Of a DNA stretch of 64,000 bases, positions 1 through 10,081 are shown one piece after another. Made by a program: the position numbers and the translations under genes. The stretch lies in contig JBBHKE010000729.1 in NCBI GenBank assembly GCA_037447655.1, positions 62,001-126,000 on the forward strand. Direction: 5' to 3'. The notes under the pieces are model-generated. The model made no database searches and was not told the origin of the DNA. It saw nothing but the letters and a program-made list of their open reading frames with translations. This stretch comes from Zygnema cylindricum (Eukaryota > Streptophyta > Zygnematophyceae > Zygnematales > Zygnemataceae). Position 1 is the first letter of the stretch. Each line of letters starts with the position of its first letter.

Positions 1-898
1 AGGCAAGATATATTTTGGGAATACAAGTTGAGAGAGACAGAGAAAATATGATAATTAGACTGACACAGAAAGAGGAAATTGGAAACATGTTGGAAAAATT
101 TCAGATGGACAAAGCCAACAATTTTACGACTCCCTTAGACCTAAAGATGGGAAGTGAGGGGAGTGAGGAAGGAGATATCCTAATTGTAGATGAAGAACTA
201 GGTCAGAAGAGAAAACCTTTATGCAGACTATCCCATATAGAAAGTTAGTGGGCAGTCTGATTTCTTTTATGAATTGTACCAGACCGAATTTGGCAGCAGC
301 TGTAAGAGTGCTAAGTAGCAATCTGAATGCTCCTACCAAAAGGGATTGGGAAGGAGCTAAGAGGGTCATTAGATATCTCATAGAAACTAGGGATCTATGG
401 CTGCATCTGGGTGGGGAAAATACTGACATTACCACTTGGAGTGATGCTAGCTATGGGGATGCTCCAATGCGAAGATATACATCTGGATATATGTTGTATG
501 TGGGGAATGGTGCTTGTTGCTCAAGCAGTAAACATTAAAAGGTCATTACTCAGTCCACCATGGAGGCAGAGTATATGGCATCTTGCTCTGTTGTGAAGGA
601 ATTGATGTGGGTTAAATCCTTGCTTAGTGAATTGGGACATCTTAAGAGTGGAATTCAGAAAATATTGTGTGATAATCAAGCAGCAATTGCAATTTTGCTT
701 ATCCCAAACATCACTTTAAAGCAAAGCACATGGATATCAGACTTAGCTTTGTCAAAGAAAAGGTGGAGAACAAAATAATAACTCTAGAGTATAGACCAAA
801 CAGTAAGATGGTGGTAGACATGATGACTAAGCCTGTGGCCTCTTTTAAATTAATTTTATGCAAAAGAAAAATAAGGACTTAAATCTAAAAGTGATTAG
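1..898 (+). pseudogene. copia-A RT/RNase H remnant
   Basis: This is the C-terminal end of a copia Pol protein. Residues near ILGIQVERDR (about 15-50) are the end of the RVT_2 reverse transcriptase. RNase H follows with TWSDASYGD (436-462), MEAEYMASC (560-586) and CDNQAAIAI (about 668-694), which supply the three acidic catalytic positions. The frame changes near 225, and there is a TAA stop at about 536 and another shift near 700, so no intact protein can be made. The end, with a degenerate MMTKPV and a Cys-Arg-rich tail, matches the end of the better preserved copia-B and copia-K proteins. Confidence 0.88.
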
Positions 899-911
899 AA
901 AATAAGGGGAG

Positions 912-1927
912 TGTTGAAATTATAGGTTTACTGAGGTATTTTTTAGGTAACTTAATTGATTTAAGTAGGAGCAGGAAAAAGCAGAGGCAGCCTGCTTCTA
1001 ACTTCTCTCTCTAGCCCCTCTACTTGCCGTAGTCACTGAAGGTTGGAGTGGAAGCTAGAGCCATGGCTGCCTATGCTTCCCTTAGAATCTGAAGGCAATC
1101 GTTTTTGGTAATCTTATCAAAAAGGTTGACGAACCCATGGTTTGATCCTTGTACCTACCGTTTGTCAATTTGCCTGTAGTCGATAGCTTTCGCCTATAGA
1201 CTAGGACCTGTGCTAAAGTATATAAGGTACAATAGCTAGTTAAAGATGTGGAAATATAGAAGTTCATTTAACTGACAAACGGACCACAATCACATTGAGA
1301 TAGATAGATATAGTTACGTCAAAAAATACCAAATGTATTTTAAACAGCCCTAAATTAAGGTCGATATCAATCGGACGGCGGAAGAAGAAGTCAGGATTAC
1401 GGAATGGACGTTTTGGCGGTTTGCTGTCACAGCCACACCGGGTGACACGTGGCAACATGACATTGGATATCGGCATCTCCGAGACATACTATGGCGAACC
1501 CGGATATGGCTAGCGTCGTCTTCTTGGCCATATCGTACAACGACCGTACACAAAGTACTACAAGCCAAGTACCTTTCTGTACTGTACAGTGAATTGATTG
1601 GCCCTGTACCTCAGTAATTAACAGATTAGAGAGGGATTTAGGACTTAGGAAAATTAGAGGTAGCCGCCTTTCTCTCCCAATGTGCTCCTATATAAAATGT
1701 CATCTTTGACCATTGATAATTAAATGCTCAAGGGAGCAAATTCAAGGATTCTTTTGTGGTAGACTCAAAGGAGTCTGTTCTTCGAAGGGCAGGAGTCTAG
1801 TCAATTTGTATTCTATCAACGTCAACGTGTCAGTAATACTCAACCTAAAGACTGAAGGATTGAGGCTATCCTAGGGGCTTCAGGTAAGCTGCCTACTCTA
1901 AGTACCAATGGAGGTCTCAGAGTTACA
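912..1927 (+). repeat. copia-A 3' LTR
   Basis: The LTR is about 1016 bp, starts TGTTGAAATT right after the polypurine tract and ends GAGTTACA. It carries the blocks shared by copia LTRs here: GTAGTCACTGAAGG (about 1028), GAGCCATGGCTGCC (1059-1072), an antisense tRNA-like stretch (about 1130-1205), a G-box ACACGTGGC (about 1445), a TATA-like sequence near 1690, and a leader hairpin AGACTC-AAAG-GAGTCT (1761-1776). ATGGAGGTC, the gag start of this group, lies at 1908-1916, inside the LTR. Confidence 0.85.
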
Positions 1928-1948
1928 TATGTCGTATGTCTCTTCTTA

Positions 1949-2329
1949 TTACTCCTCGAATTCGTGTCGGAGGGTATCTAGTTGGTTTTGGAGCTGCTCA
2001 CACCAAGTCTCCAACCGCGCAATATGGCGGTTTCGCTGTTGCCAAGCGTCTCTGAGTAATCCGCTCCCAAAAATGGTCCTCCCCAACCTCCGATGCAATC
2101 GCTGGTGCTTCGGGTTGCACTGGAATGACCACCGGTGCAGATGCTTTGAGTGCTTCGATTTGTTGTGCTCCATCTATTTCCTTATCCGGCGGTTCCCACC
2201 TAGGTACCTTCCTCAATTTGAAGGAAACGTGTTTCTTGGCAACTCGAGCCCGCTGCAGGGAATTTTTCCGAGCCAGCTTGAGTGCCCGTACCTCGGGTGT
2301 GACTTCAGCCCGAGAGATGATGTCGTACA
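1949..2329 (-). pseudogene. unidentified minus-strand reading frame, downstream part
   Basis: I do not recognise the family. Read on the minus strand from 2329, the frame begins DIISRAEVTPEVRALKLARK, is rich in Lys, Arg and Glu, and contains KVPRWEPPDKEI. After a frameshift near 1998 it ends in a probable short coiled coil (LETWCEQLQNQLDTLRHEFEE region) with a stop near 1949. Removing copia-B (2330-7882) and one copy of GTACA joins it in frame to the minus-strand frame at 7888-8135 (LLRQYHPWDVRLY then DIISR). It is therefore one old coding sequence split by copia-B. It could be a retrotransposon gag or a captured host gene. Confidence 0.55.
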
Positions 2330-3068
2330 TGTTGTTTTTAGAAAGCTTTAGTCCTCTTTATGCCTCAGCTGTGAGAGAGAGCTGTTCAGGACTTAAGCTA
2401 TTTCTGGTTGAGTTCGGTTCAGTACTTACCGAAATTAGTGTGACAGTGAAGTTGGGAGTTCACGGTTCATTCACACTTGGGACACGTGTCGTCACTTGGG
2501 AGAATGCGTGAGTATGTCCTCCGTGGACGTACGGAAATTCGGCAGGACCACTGGACTTCGTGAAGTCAATTCTACGGTGCCAAATCCTCTAATCGGACCG
2601 CTGATAGCCGCCGCCAACAAATAGTGACGAGGCGTGACTAGATCATTATCACTTTACGTTGTCTGAACTTCGGTGTAAATATTTGTGATAGAATGTTAGA
2701 TGTACGGCTGGAATGCCTCCGTACAGCTTAGTGTAGTTTCGGTGTATAAAAGTAGGACTTAGTGAATTTGATTTTTAGGAACAAATGATATGAAAACTGT
2801 ACACTCAGTTTTTATGTAATTTCATTTCTACATATCTCACAGATTTGTGAGCGGAATTGATTGAAATATTGTGTGTGTGTTCCTTTGTATGTTATCTACA
2901 TTGTGGCAAATTTTCAGGACGTTTGGAGCGTTTTTCTGAAAGTTATAGTCTGTCAAAGTTGCTGTTCAGGCATCGGTATTTGTGGAAGCTTCCTCTCTTG
3001 ATTTGTTCTACGATGACTACTGCTGCATCTTCTTCATCTTCAGTACCAACACTTGTCTCAGAACAACA
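2330..3068 (+). repeat. copia-B 5' LTR
   Basis: 739 bp, TGTTGTTTTTAG to CAGAACAACA. The 3' boundary is fixed by the target duplication and by comparison with the 3' LTR, and it lies inside the Gag reading frame: the ATG at 3013 is in the LTR. The internal sequence starts with GGTCACGGGCCCGCC (3069-3083), the primer-site position. That is the sequence of the other copias' GGTTATGGGCCCACC with three differences. Confidence 0.93.
2745..2752 (+). promoter_or_regulatory. TATA box of copia-B 5' LTR
   Basis: TATAAAAG sits about 415 bp into the LTR and is repeated at 7561-7568 in the 3' LTR. Transcription is expected to start about 30 bp downstream, which would separate U3 from R. Confidence 0.7.
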
Positions 3069-4032
3069 GGTCACGGGCCCGCCTTCACGAATTCCGGTCT
3101 TTGATGGACGTGAATATCTGTATTGGGCAGATTTGGTTAAGTCTTACTTCAAGCAAGTGAAACTTATTGATGTGTTAAATGGATCATTGGCAGAATCTGA
3201 TGCCAGTTTTGATCAGAAAAATGACCAGGCTTTGCATTTAGTCAAGCTTATGATATCAAAAGAATTGCATATGACATATATTAATGTTGCAAAGGCATCA
3301 GATTTGTGGGATGCATTGAAATCTTCTTATGTTAAAGCTAGTGACCAGCATGAGATTATAACTGCTGGTCAAATCTATGAGTATAAGTACACAGGTGGTA
3401 GCATGGTGGAATACACTAATCGGTTTCGAATGTTACTGTCAGAAAATGCATGTTCTGGGGGGACTTTCTCCCCTTATCATCAGGCCATGATTATCCTAAA
3501 GGGGCTTCCTAATGAATATAAAGGAGCCTCAGATGAAATGAAAAAATTGTCTAAACCTCTTTGGAATTTGCAAACAGCTATAGAGTTTATCTTGGCAGAA
3601 GAGGCTACTCATACAGTTTTAGGATTTGGAAAACCAGCTGTAGCATTTACGGCTCAGTTTCAGAGGGAAAATAGATATCAAGGGAATCAGTTTAATCCTC
3701 AGTTTGAGAAATGTGTTTATTGCTATACTGATGGTCACTCCTTCAGAGCTTGTCCTTTGTATATAAAAGCTCTTGAAATAGGTACCTTTCGGAAAGGATG
3801 GAGACACCGCGGACCTCCCATTTCCCAAAAACCTCCGAATAAAATTGTTGCATTTTCAGCGGAGGATACGGAATTGGAGAAGAAAAAGACCGAGGAAACG
3901 ACACCTGATGTGATCAGTTTTCCAAAAACTGATGACAAAGAGTTCTTTGCTCTTGCCAAACTCGACATGATGGAAGGAGAAAAGGACCTCGGATGGATAA
4001 TGGATTCCGGCAGCTCTTCACACATGTGTTAG
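3013..4032 (+). CDS. gag: copia-B Gag and start of protease (interrupted by TAG)
   Basis: I take the start at MTTAASSSSS (3013). The frame is open further upstream to 2857, but that stretch is leader. The first residues are Ser-rich, followed by the copia Gag fold with SRIPVFDGREYLYWADL near residue 30. A CCHC zinc knuckle starts at Cys234 (CVYCYTDGHSFRAC), and a basic stretch follows. The aspartic protease active site DSGSSSHMC begins at Asp331 (4003). The frame stops at TAG (4030-4032), exactly where related copies have Trp (HMCWN in copia-H), so this is most likely a TGG to TAG mutation. The next codons continue in the same frame into pol. Gag would form cytoplasmic particles that package the element RNA. 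Confidence 0.9.
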   Translation: MTTAASSSSSVPTLVSEQQVTGPPSRIPVFDGREYLYWADLVKSYFKQVKLIDVLNGSLAESDASFDQKNDQALHLVKLMISKELHMTYINVAKASDLWDALKSSYVKASDQHEIITAGQIYEYKYTGGSMVEYTNRFRMLLSENACSGGTFSPYHQAMIILKGLPNEYKGASDEMKKLSKPLWNLQTAIEFILAEEATHTVLGFGKPAVAFTAQFQRENRYQGNQFNPQFEKCVYCYTDGHSFRACPLYIKALEIGTFRKGWRHRGPPISQKPPNKIVAFSAEDTELEKKKTEETTPDVISFPKTDDKEFFALAKLDMMEGEKDLGWIMDSGSSSHMC

Positions 4033-7000
4033 AACAAGTCTTGGTTTAAGGAGATGTTTTCTATTCCTTTACGTCAGATCTTTTATGCTTGTGGCTATGC
4101 TGTTGAATCAAATGCCAAAGGAAACATAGATCTCGATTGTGTGATAGATGGAAAGGTTGTTAAGAGAACTTTGTATGATGTCTTGTATGTTCCAAAGTTC
4201 AAGAAAAATCTGTTTTCTACGTCTGTAGCTGAAAGCAAAGGCTTTGAGGTTCTCCAGAAAAATGGCAAGAAAATAGTGAGCAAGAATGGAAGGGTAGCTC
4301 TAGTAGGAACTAGAGGCCCAAACTTTTTGTACCGCATGGACCTGGCTAATAAAATTGATTTTGCGTACTCCAGTGTCCTATGTGATAATGTTTTGTGGCA
4401 TAAAAGGCTTGGTCATGTGCACCATGAAAGACTAACTAAGATGATAAACCATAATATGATAGAGGGAGTCAAGCTTGGTCAGAAAGAGTCCCATGTTTGT
4501 GATGGTTGTGCTCTCGGAAAGCTTCACAAGCTTCCTCTACCACAAGTTTCTGATCATCGAGCCACAGATCTCCTTGGTATTATTCACTCTGATGTCTTCG
4601 GCCCTTCCAAAGTTCCCTCTCTTGGTGGCAGCCGCTTCTTTGTCACCTTTACAGACGATTACTCCCGATATAGTTGCCTATACTTCATGAAGGAGAAGGG
4701 AGAAGTCTTCACTCACTTTAAGCACTACAAAATCTGGGCGGAGAAACTTCACGGCAAATCTATTCTTGCTTTGCGAACGGATAATGGTGGAGAGTATGTA
4801 TCTCATGCATTTGCTGATTTTTTGAAAGAGAATGGCATCTCTCGTGAATTTACTGCTCCGTACACACCGGAACAAAATGGTGTTGCCGAGAGACTTAATC
4901 GGACTTTGACTGAATGTGCTCGATCTATGATGGCCGATAAAGGTGTGGATCCAAAGTTTTGGGGGGAAGCTTTTCATTGTGCTTCTTATATCAGAAATAG
5001 AGTGGAAACCCGGGCTGTTAGGGGTAAGACACCTTATGAAGTTTGGACAGGCAAAAAGCCAAATGTTAGTCATTTTAGAGTTTTTGGTAGCAAATGTTTT
5101 ATCTTGGATAATCTTCCTAATTGGAAGCTTAGTCCAAAATCTGTACCTGGCGTCTTTTTAGGCTATGATGATGAATCTGCAGGTTATAGAGTGTATAATC
5201 CTCAGAGAGGATGTCTACAAACAGCCAGGAATATTCAGATTAAAGAAGAAAGTCAATCTGTTGACGTTTTTAGCATGGATGCAGCTGAAAGGAAAGAGAA
5301 AATACAAGAGTATATAATTCTTGAGCAGGTACCTTTTACTCCATCCTCTTCTACTTCTTCTACCTCTCTCCCAAATGCCTCTGGGCCGTCTAATACTCCT
5401 TCTGTCGATGCTCCTCCGAATACACGCCTTGTGCGGCAATCTAAGGAACCAACCGTTCCCGCGTCAGATTTTCCGGGGGGAAGAAGGCAAAGTAGCCGCC
5501 TTCGAGGCGACCGAGTTGAGAGTGCTTTTTCTGCAAGCACAGGAGAGCCGCTTACTATTCATGAAGCTTTTTCCGTTCCTGAAAAGGATCATTGGATCTC
5601 GGCTGCAAATGAAGAGATAAAGTCAATTATGGAAGCCCAAACTTGGGAACTTGTGGAGCTCCCACCGAACATGAAAGCTATCGGTTGTAAGTGGGTCTTC
5701 AAATTAAAATTGAATCCTGATAATACAATTGAAAGATATAAAGCTAGACTGGTTGCTAAGGGATTTAGCCAAAAGGAGGGAATTGACTATGAAGAGACCT
5801 TCTCTCCTGTGGTTCGCTTTCCTACTGTTAGAGTTTTGCTATCTCTTGCTGCAATAGAAGATATGGAATTGCATCAGATGGATGTTAAGACAGCTTTCTT
5901 GCATGGTGATTTGGAGGAAGTAATTTATATGAAGCAGCCAGAGATGTATGCAGAAAAAGGGAAAGAAAATCTGGTCTGTAAACTGTTGAAGTCCCTTTAT
6001 GGTCTGAAACAGGCTCCGAGGCAATGGAACCTGAAATTAGATGAGTTTTTAACCAATCTAGGCTTTACCAGGATCAGTTCAGATCACTCAGTCTATGTAA
6101 TGCAAGGTGATGATGGAGTGATTTATGTGGCAGTTTATGTAGATGATTTGCTACTAATTAGCAAATCCATCAATGAGATTAATAAATTAAAATCAGCTTT
6201 GAATTCCCGGTTTGAAATGAAAGACTTGGGTGAGGCTAAGTATATTCTAGGAATTCAAGTAGAAAGAGACAGGAAACAGAAAATTATTTATTTAACTCAA
6301 AAGGAAGCAATCAAGAACATGTTAGAAAAGTTTGGCATGTCGGACGCAAAGGGGAGTGCCACTCCTATGGAATTCAGGCAGAAATTGGAAGGCACGGAAA
6401 CGCATGGTGGTGTTTTGGTTGATGGTTTCTTAGATTCAGGGGAGGCAGATTCTATGTCCTCCATTCCTTACAGGCAGATTGTCGGAAGCCTCATTTATTT
6501 CATGAATTGTACTCGTCCCGACATCGCAGCAGCGGTTGGAGCCTTAAGCCGAAGCCTTCAGAATCCAAGGAAATCAGACTATGAGGCAGCAAAGAGAGTT
6601 CTTCGTTATCTTGCAGGAACTCAAAATCTTAGACTCTCTCTCGGTGGAGAGGAAGTCAAAATTCATACATGGAGCGATGCGAGCTACGGAGATATGCCGA
6701 GCCGATGCTCCACCACCGGATACATTTTGAAGATCGGAAGTGGAACTTGCTGCTTGAGCAGCAAACTTCAGAAGGTAACGGCTCAGTCTACCATGGAGGC
6801 TGAGTACATGGCTGCCAGCTCGGCAGTTAAAGAGTTACTTTGGGTAAAGTCTCTTCTCCAAGAGCTTCTCTTTATGCAATCTGGACCACAGATAGTGTGG
6901 TGTGACAATCAGGCAGCAATCGCTATTGCATCTAATCCCAGTCATCACTTTAAGAGTAAGCACATTGATATCAAGCTACACTTTGTAAGAGAAAAGGTGA

Positions 7001-7122
7001 TGGGAAAAGTCTTGAAGTTGAGTTATTTACCGGATGAGCAAATGGTGGCTGATATGATGACGAAACCCTTACCTGCTCCCAAATTGAAGTTCTGTAGAGA
7101 GGCATGTGGACTGAGTGACTAG
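4033..7122 (+). CDS. pol: copia-B Pol: protease remainder, integrase, RT, RNase H
   Basis: The frame is open for more than 1020 codons in the frame of gag; the first Met is at 4054. Numbering from that Met, the integrase zinc site is His116, His121, Cys149 and Cys152, and the catalytic triad is Asp180, Asp243 and Glu279 (IHSDVFGP, RTDNGGEY, NGVAERLN). A Ser/Thr/Pro linker with a GGRRQSSR motif follows. RVT_2 reverse transcriptase has FLHGDLEEVIYMKQP and YVDD at 695-698. RNase H has Asp875, Glu915 and Asp951. The end MMTKPLPAPKL...GLSD is the usual copia C-terminus. All catalytic residues are present, so apart from the upstream TAG the protein looks functional. A polypurine tract (7136-7145, TTTAGGGGAG) follows. 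Confidence 0.95.
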   Translation, partial: NKSWFKEMFSIPLRQIFYACGYAVESNAKGNIDLDCVIDGKVVKRTLYDVLYVPKFKKNLFSTSVAESKGFEVLQKNGKKIVSKNGRVALVGTRGPNFLYRMDLANKIDFAYSSVLCDNVLWHKRLGHVHHERLTKMINHNMIEGVKLGQKESHVCDGCALGKLHKLPLPQVSDHRATDLLGIIHSDVFGPSKVPSLGGSRFFVTFTDDYSRYSCLYFMKEKGEVFTHFKHYKIWAEKLHGKSILALRTDNGGEYVSHAFADFLKENGISREFTAPYTPEQNGVAERLNRTLTECARSMMADKGVDPKFWGEAFHCASYIRNRVETRAVRGKTPYEVWTGKKPNVSHFRVFGSKCFILDNLPNWKLSPKSVPGVFLGYDDESAGYRVYNPQRGCLQTARNIQIKEESQSVDVFSMDAAERKEKIQEYIILEQVPFTPSSSTSSTSLPNASGPSNTPSVDAPPNTRLVRQSKEPTVPASDFPGGRRQSSRLRGDRVESAFSASTGEPLTIHEAFSVPEKDHWISAANEEIKSIMEAQTWELVELPPNMKAIGCKWVFKLKLNPDNTIERYKARLVAKGFSQKEGIDYEETFSPVVRFPTVRVLLSLAAIEDMELHQMDVKTAFLHGDLEEVIYMKQPEMYAEKGKENLVCKLLKSLYGLKQAPRQWNLKLDEFLTNLGFTRISSDHSVYVMQGDDGVIYVAVYVDDLLLISKSINEINKLKSALNSRFEMKDLGEAKYILGIQVERDRKQKIIYLTQKEAIKNMLEKFGMSDAKGSATPMEFRQKLEGTETHGGVLVDGFLDSGEADSMSSIPYRQIVGSLIYFMNCTRPDIAAAVGALSRSLQNPRKSDYEAAKRVLRYLAGTQNLRLSLGGEEVKIHTWSDASYGDMPSRCSTTGYILKIGSGTCCLSSKLQKVTAQSTMEAEYMAASSAVKELLWVKSLLQELLFMQSGPQIVWCDNQAAIAIASNPSHHFKSKHIDIKLHFVREKVMGKVLKLSYLPDEQMVADMMTKPLPAPKLKFCREACGLSD

Positions 7123-7145
7123 CAGAGTCTAAAGCTTTAGGGGAG

Positions 7146-7882
7146 TGTTGTTTTTAGAAAGCTTTAGTCCTCTTTATGCCTCAGCTGTGAGAGAGAGCTG
7201 TTCAGGACTTAAGCTATTTCTGGTTGAGTTCGGTTCAGTACTTACCGAAATTAGTGTGACAGTGAAGTTGGGAGTTCACGGTTCATTCACACTTGGGACA
7301 CGTGTCGTCACTTGGGAGAATGCGTGAGTATGTCCTCCGTGGACGTACGGAAATTCGGCAGGACCACTGGACTTCGTGAAGTCAATTCTACGGTGCCAAA
7401 TCCTCTAATCGGACCGCTGACAGCCGCCGCCAACAAATAGTGACGAGGCGTGACTAGATCATTATCACTTTACGTTGTCTGAACTTCAGTGTAAATATTT
7501 GTGATAGAATGTTAGGTGTACGGCTGGAATGCCTCCGTACAGCTTAGTGTAGTTTCGGTGTATAAAAGTAGGACTTAGTGAATTTGATTTTTAGGAACAA
7601 ATGATATGAAAACTGTACACTCAGTTTTTATGTAATTTCATTTATATATATCTCACAGATTTGTGAGCGGAATTGATTGAAATATTGTGTGTGTTCCTTT
7701 GTATGTTATCTACATTGTGGCAAATTTTCAGGACGTTTGGAGCGTTTTTCTGAAAGTTATAGTCTGTCAAAGTTGCTGTTCAGGCATCGGTATTAATGGA
7801 AGCTTCCTCTCTTGATTTGTTCTACGATGACTACTGCTGCATCTTCTTCATCTTCAGTACCAACACTTGTCTCAGAACAACA
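7146..7882 (+). repeat. copia-B 3' LTR
   Basis: 737 bp, nearly identical to the 5' LTR. It lacks one GT unit of the short GT run and has TATTAATGG where the 5' copy has TATTTGTGG. It ends CA at 7882, followed by GTACA (7883-7887), the second copy of the target duplication. Confidence 0.93.
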
Positions 7883-7887
7883 GTACA

Positions 7888-8771
7888 GACGGACATCCCA
7901 TGGGTGATATTGGCGGAGTAGCCTCGGAACATCCACCCGGTATCGATAGTGGTCTTCTACCACTTCCACAAATGATAGGGCATGAGGGTTTAACTAAACA
8001 TAACCCTTATGGTTATTTCCTAAGTCCTTCGTCCTCATAAAATTCTAGGCCAGGTTGGATGGCACTCTGGCAGGGATATTAATAGGATCCCCAGATTTTC
8101 CTGTGCGCCATGCTGCTGGCCAATCCGAAAGATCCTAATAGAAGCGTTTCGCAAAACTGAAGGCGAGGTCTGGATGGTGGGGGTCGATAGGCAGTGGGAA
8201 GAGGTAGTCGGGAATTTCTTCTTCACCCTTTTCACTCTCCCCGTTCGAGTCCCCTTTCTCCCATCGAAGTAGAAATACATCGCCTCCACTGGGGTATTGC
8301 GCTTCAACCTTCTTTTTCGAGCTTTCTGAGGACTGCTCGTCTGCGGTACTTTCCTTATTGGGGTCCCTCATCTCCTCCAGATGAGAGGCGCGCTCCTCAA
8401 TTGGCGGGGGTGTCGGTTCCCGTTTCGTTTCTTTAGCGTCCGTGATTTCATGATCCTCTTCAACCTCGTGGTCCCGCTCTTAGAGTGGGTTGTACTCGGG
8501 GTCTTGTGAATTTTTTGACCCCTCCCCTCCACTGGTCAACGCCGGCCTTGCCTTGCTATTGGCCGTCTTTTCCAGTTGTTGTCCTGCTTCTACCTCCTCC
8601 TCCAGTCTGCCTCTACCATGGCCTCCGCCGCCGCTAGCAATCTATCTGGACGCGGCACATCTCCTTGCCCCACCCGTAGAAGTCTCCTCCATTACGGTGG
8701 TGGAGAAGACGACGAAGCCATGGATTTTGTTGTGTCTGATAATTCCGGTAGTTCGAGAAGAGAAGGTAAGC
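7888..8771 (-). pseudogene. unidentified minus-strand reading frame, upstream part
   Basis: This is the 5' side of the frame split by copia-B. From about 8480 downward it reads a charged segment with PTPPPIEERASHLEEM and MRDPNKESTADEQSSESSKK, then FLLRWEKGDSNGE and PDYLFPLPIDPHHPDL. Three stops follow (near 8136, 8040 and 7992), then FVEVVEDHYRYRVDVPRLLR up to 7888. The order of acidic and basic low-complexity blocks suggests a disordered structural protein, but no domain is recognisable. Nothing readable is visible between about 8480 and 8771, where gypsy-1 begins. Confidence 0.5.
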
Positions 8772-9953
8772 AGTCAAGCTCGTGTGTGTTTTCGGCACAC
8801 TTTTATTTTCCCGAGATCTTCGGAACCCTTTTTACCTGTACGGACATCAATGTACGGCAAAGAAGGTGCACAAAAGCGGACTAGATCAAGTGATTTCCTG
8901 AACGGAACAGATCGCACTATATTTCACGCCTAACGGAGGCCAGAAAGCCAAGTTATTCTGCTTCAAAGATTTCAGTTCTATTACATGCAGTCAGTTGCCA
9001 CTTGACCTTTTGGGGGTCACATTGTGGAACGCCACGCAACTCTTCGGATAGTCATTTAGATTTGGTTGTCTTATGTCAGTTGGAATTTAGTTCAGGTCCA
9101 ACTGGCTTTTTGTCCATTAATTAGGCCAGGTCAAAATCTGGCATTTAAGTGTCAGTTTCAGTACTTTGGCTTATTGAAGTGGAACCAACTTTGACTTTCA
9201 TCCGGAAATATAGCCGTAACTGAAAGCTCATCTTTTTTCCCTAAGCGTAAAACAGCTTAATTTGTCGTTTGTCCGTTCGATAGCATTTGCTTCCCGCTGA
9301 TTGGTTCATTGTATTGCTTTGACTTTTTGGACAGGAAGGGGACAAACTTGGTTGTATAAGGCACTTGGGGCCGAAGGAGACAAGTTGCTTTTCAGTACTG
9401 TCTCCTGTGAAAAACCTCAGAGAAATTCCAAACAAACCTTCTTTTGGAGAATCTTTGTTGTGCTTGCTTGTTTGACTCTATTGCCATTTTTGTTTGGTTT
9501 TGTCTTGTTTAGAGATCGTTGTTCGGGCGGGTAGTTGGCACTATCAATCCTTTTGGGCGATCTTGACTTTTTGATATTGAAACAAAGAAGAGTCCAGTCG
9601 GTTTGGATATGTGGAAACCAAGTGGTGAAGGAGAATCGTACCGGTCTTCAGTGTCCTGAGAGATATTTCTTTTTCCTTTGTGGTCATCTTGGCTTTCTAG
9701 GGTATGTTGCGCTTGCTCTGCCATAATTCTTAATTCTATCTTTAATTCCATCTCTGGGACAAGGTGATATTGTTAAATCTGAAACAGCCAATCATTTCTA
9801 TTTTTATTCTTTTCACGTGGAAGTTCCCTTGTCCTCCTCCGGTGGTACTCTTTGGATTCTGCTGTGTTCCCTCCGGAACCAGTTTCTTCCATCTTGGGTA
9901 CTTCAACAGTGGGTTTTGAGGGTACAAAGCTAGACTTCTAGTGTATTATCACA
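8772..9953 (+). repeat. gypsy-1 5' LTR-like region
   Basis: About 1182 bp, similar along its length to 59207-60394 of gypsy-2 (1188 bp) and to the minus-strand copy ending at 55990. It starts AGTCAAGCTCGTGTG where gypsy-2 has TGTCAAGCGCGTGTG, so the first T appears mutated. It ends ATCACA just before the self-complementary site. A TATA box at 9355 divides it into about 0.6 kb upstream (U3-like) and 0.57 kb transcribed leader (R-U5-like). Confidence 0.8.
9355..9360 (+). promoter_or_regulatory. gypsy-1 TATA box
   Basis: TATAAG followed by GCACTTGGGGCCGAAGGAGA. The same block with TATAAAG is at 59790 in gypsy-2. The predicted RNA start, 25-30 nt downstream, falls at the beginning of the segment (9379-9401) that is complementary to the site after the LTR. 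Confidence 0.6.
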
Positions 9954-9973
9954 GTACTGAAAAGCCACCTGTC
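9951..9973 (+). other. gypsy-1 primer-binding site, probably self-primed
   Basis: The site begins at the last three bases of the LTR-like region and reads ACAGTACTGAAAAGCC onward. It is complementary to 9379-9401 at 21 of 23 positions. No ordinary 3'-tRNA primer site (TGG start) is seen here. Pairing of an RNA 5' end with the site next to the LTR is how Tf1 of fission yeast primes reverse transcription, so I infer self-priming. Confidence 0.65.
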
Positions 9974-10081
9974 CACTCAGATTGGAGGAGATAGGAGCTT
10001 TGATTCGGGAATCTCTCTTAGTGGAAGGGGGTTTTATTTTCTACTTTTATATTACTTCTTATTTCTAGTGTTTACCATTAG

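Larger units (their letters stand above)
1..1927 (+). mobile_element. Copia-A, 3' part of a Ty1/copia element
   Basis: The end of reverse transcriptase, RNase H, a polypurine tract (901-911, AATAAGGGGAG) and one complete 3' LTR are visible. The 5' part lies outside the window. The 3' LTR ends in CA at 1927, where the sequence switches abruptly to an unrelated minus-strand reading frame, so 1928-1932 (TATGT) should be one copy of the target duplication. The coding part is decayed. Confidence 0.9.
2330..7882 (+). mobile_element. Copia-B, near-complete Ty1/copia element
   Basis: This is the best preserved copia element in the window (5553 bp). Both LTRs start TGTTG and end CA. The 5-bp target duplication GTACA is perfect (2325-2329 and 7883-7887). 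By eye the LTRs differ at about eight substitutions and one 2-bp indel over roughly 738 bp, so the insertion is relatively recent. Gag, protease, integrase, RT and RNase H lie in one frame interrupted by a single TAG. The element sits inside the minus-strand remnant described on either side of it. Confidence 0.95.

Noticed and set aside
2125-2511. 128-codon plus frame at the copia-B left end, partly repeated at 7145-7327.
   Set aside because: The repeated part is LTR sequence and the rest is the complement of the minus-strand remnant; there is no coding evidence.
8194-8933. Overlapping plus-strand frames of 80-147 codons.
   Set aside because: They are shadows of the decayed minus-strand frame and of the gypsy LTR, with low-complexity Ser/Pro/Leu content and no family resemblance.
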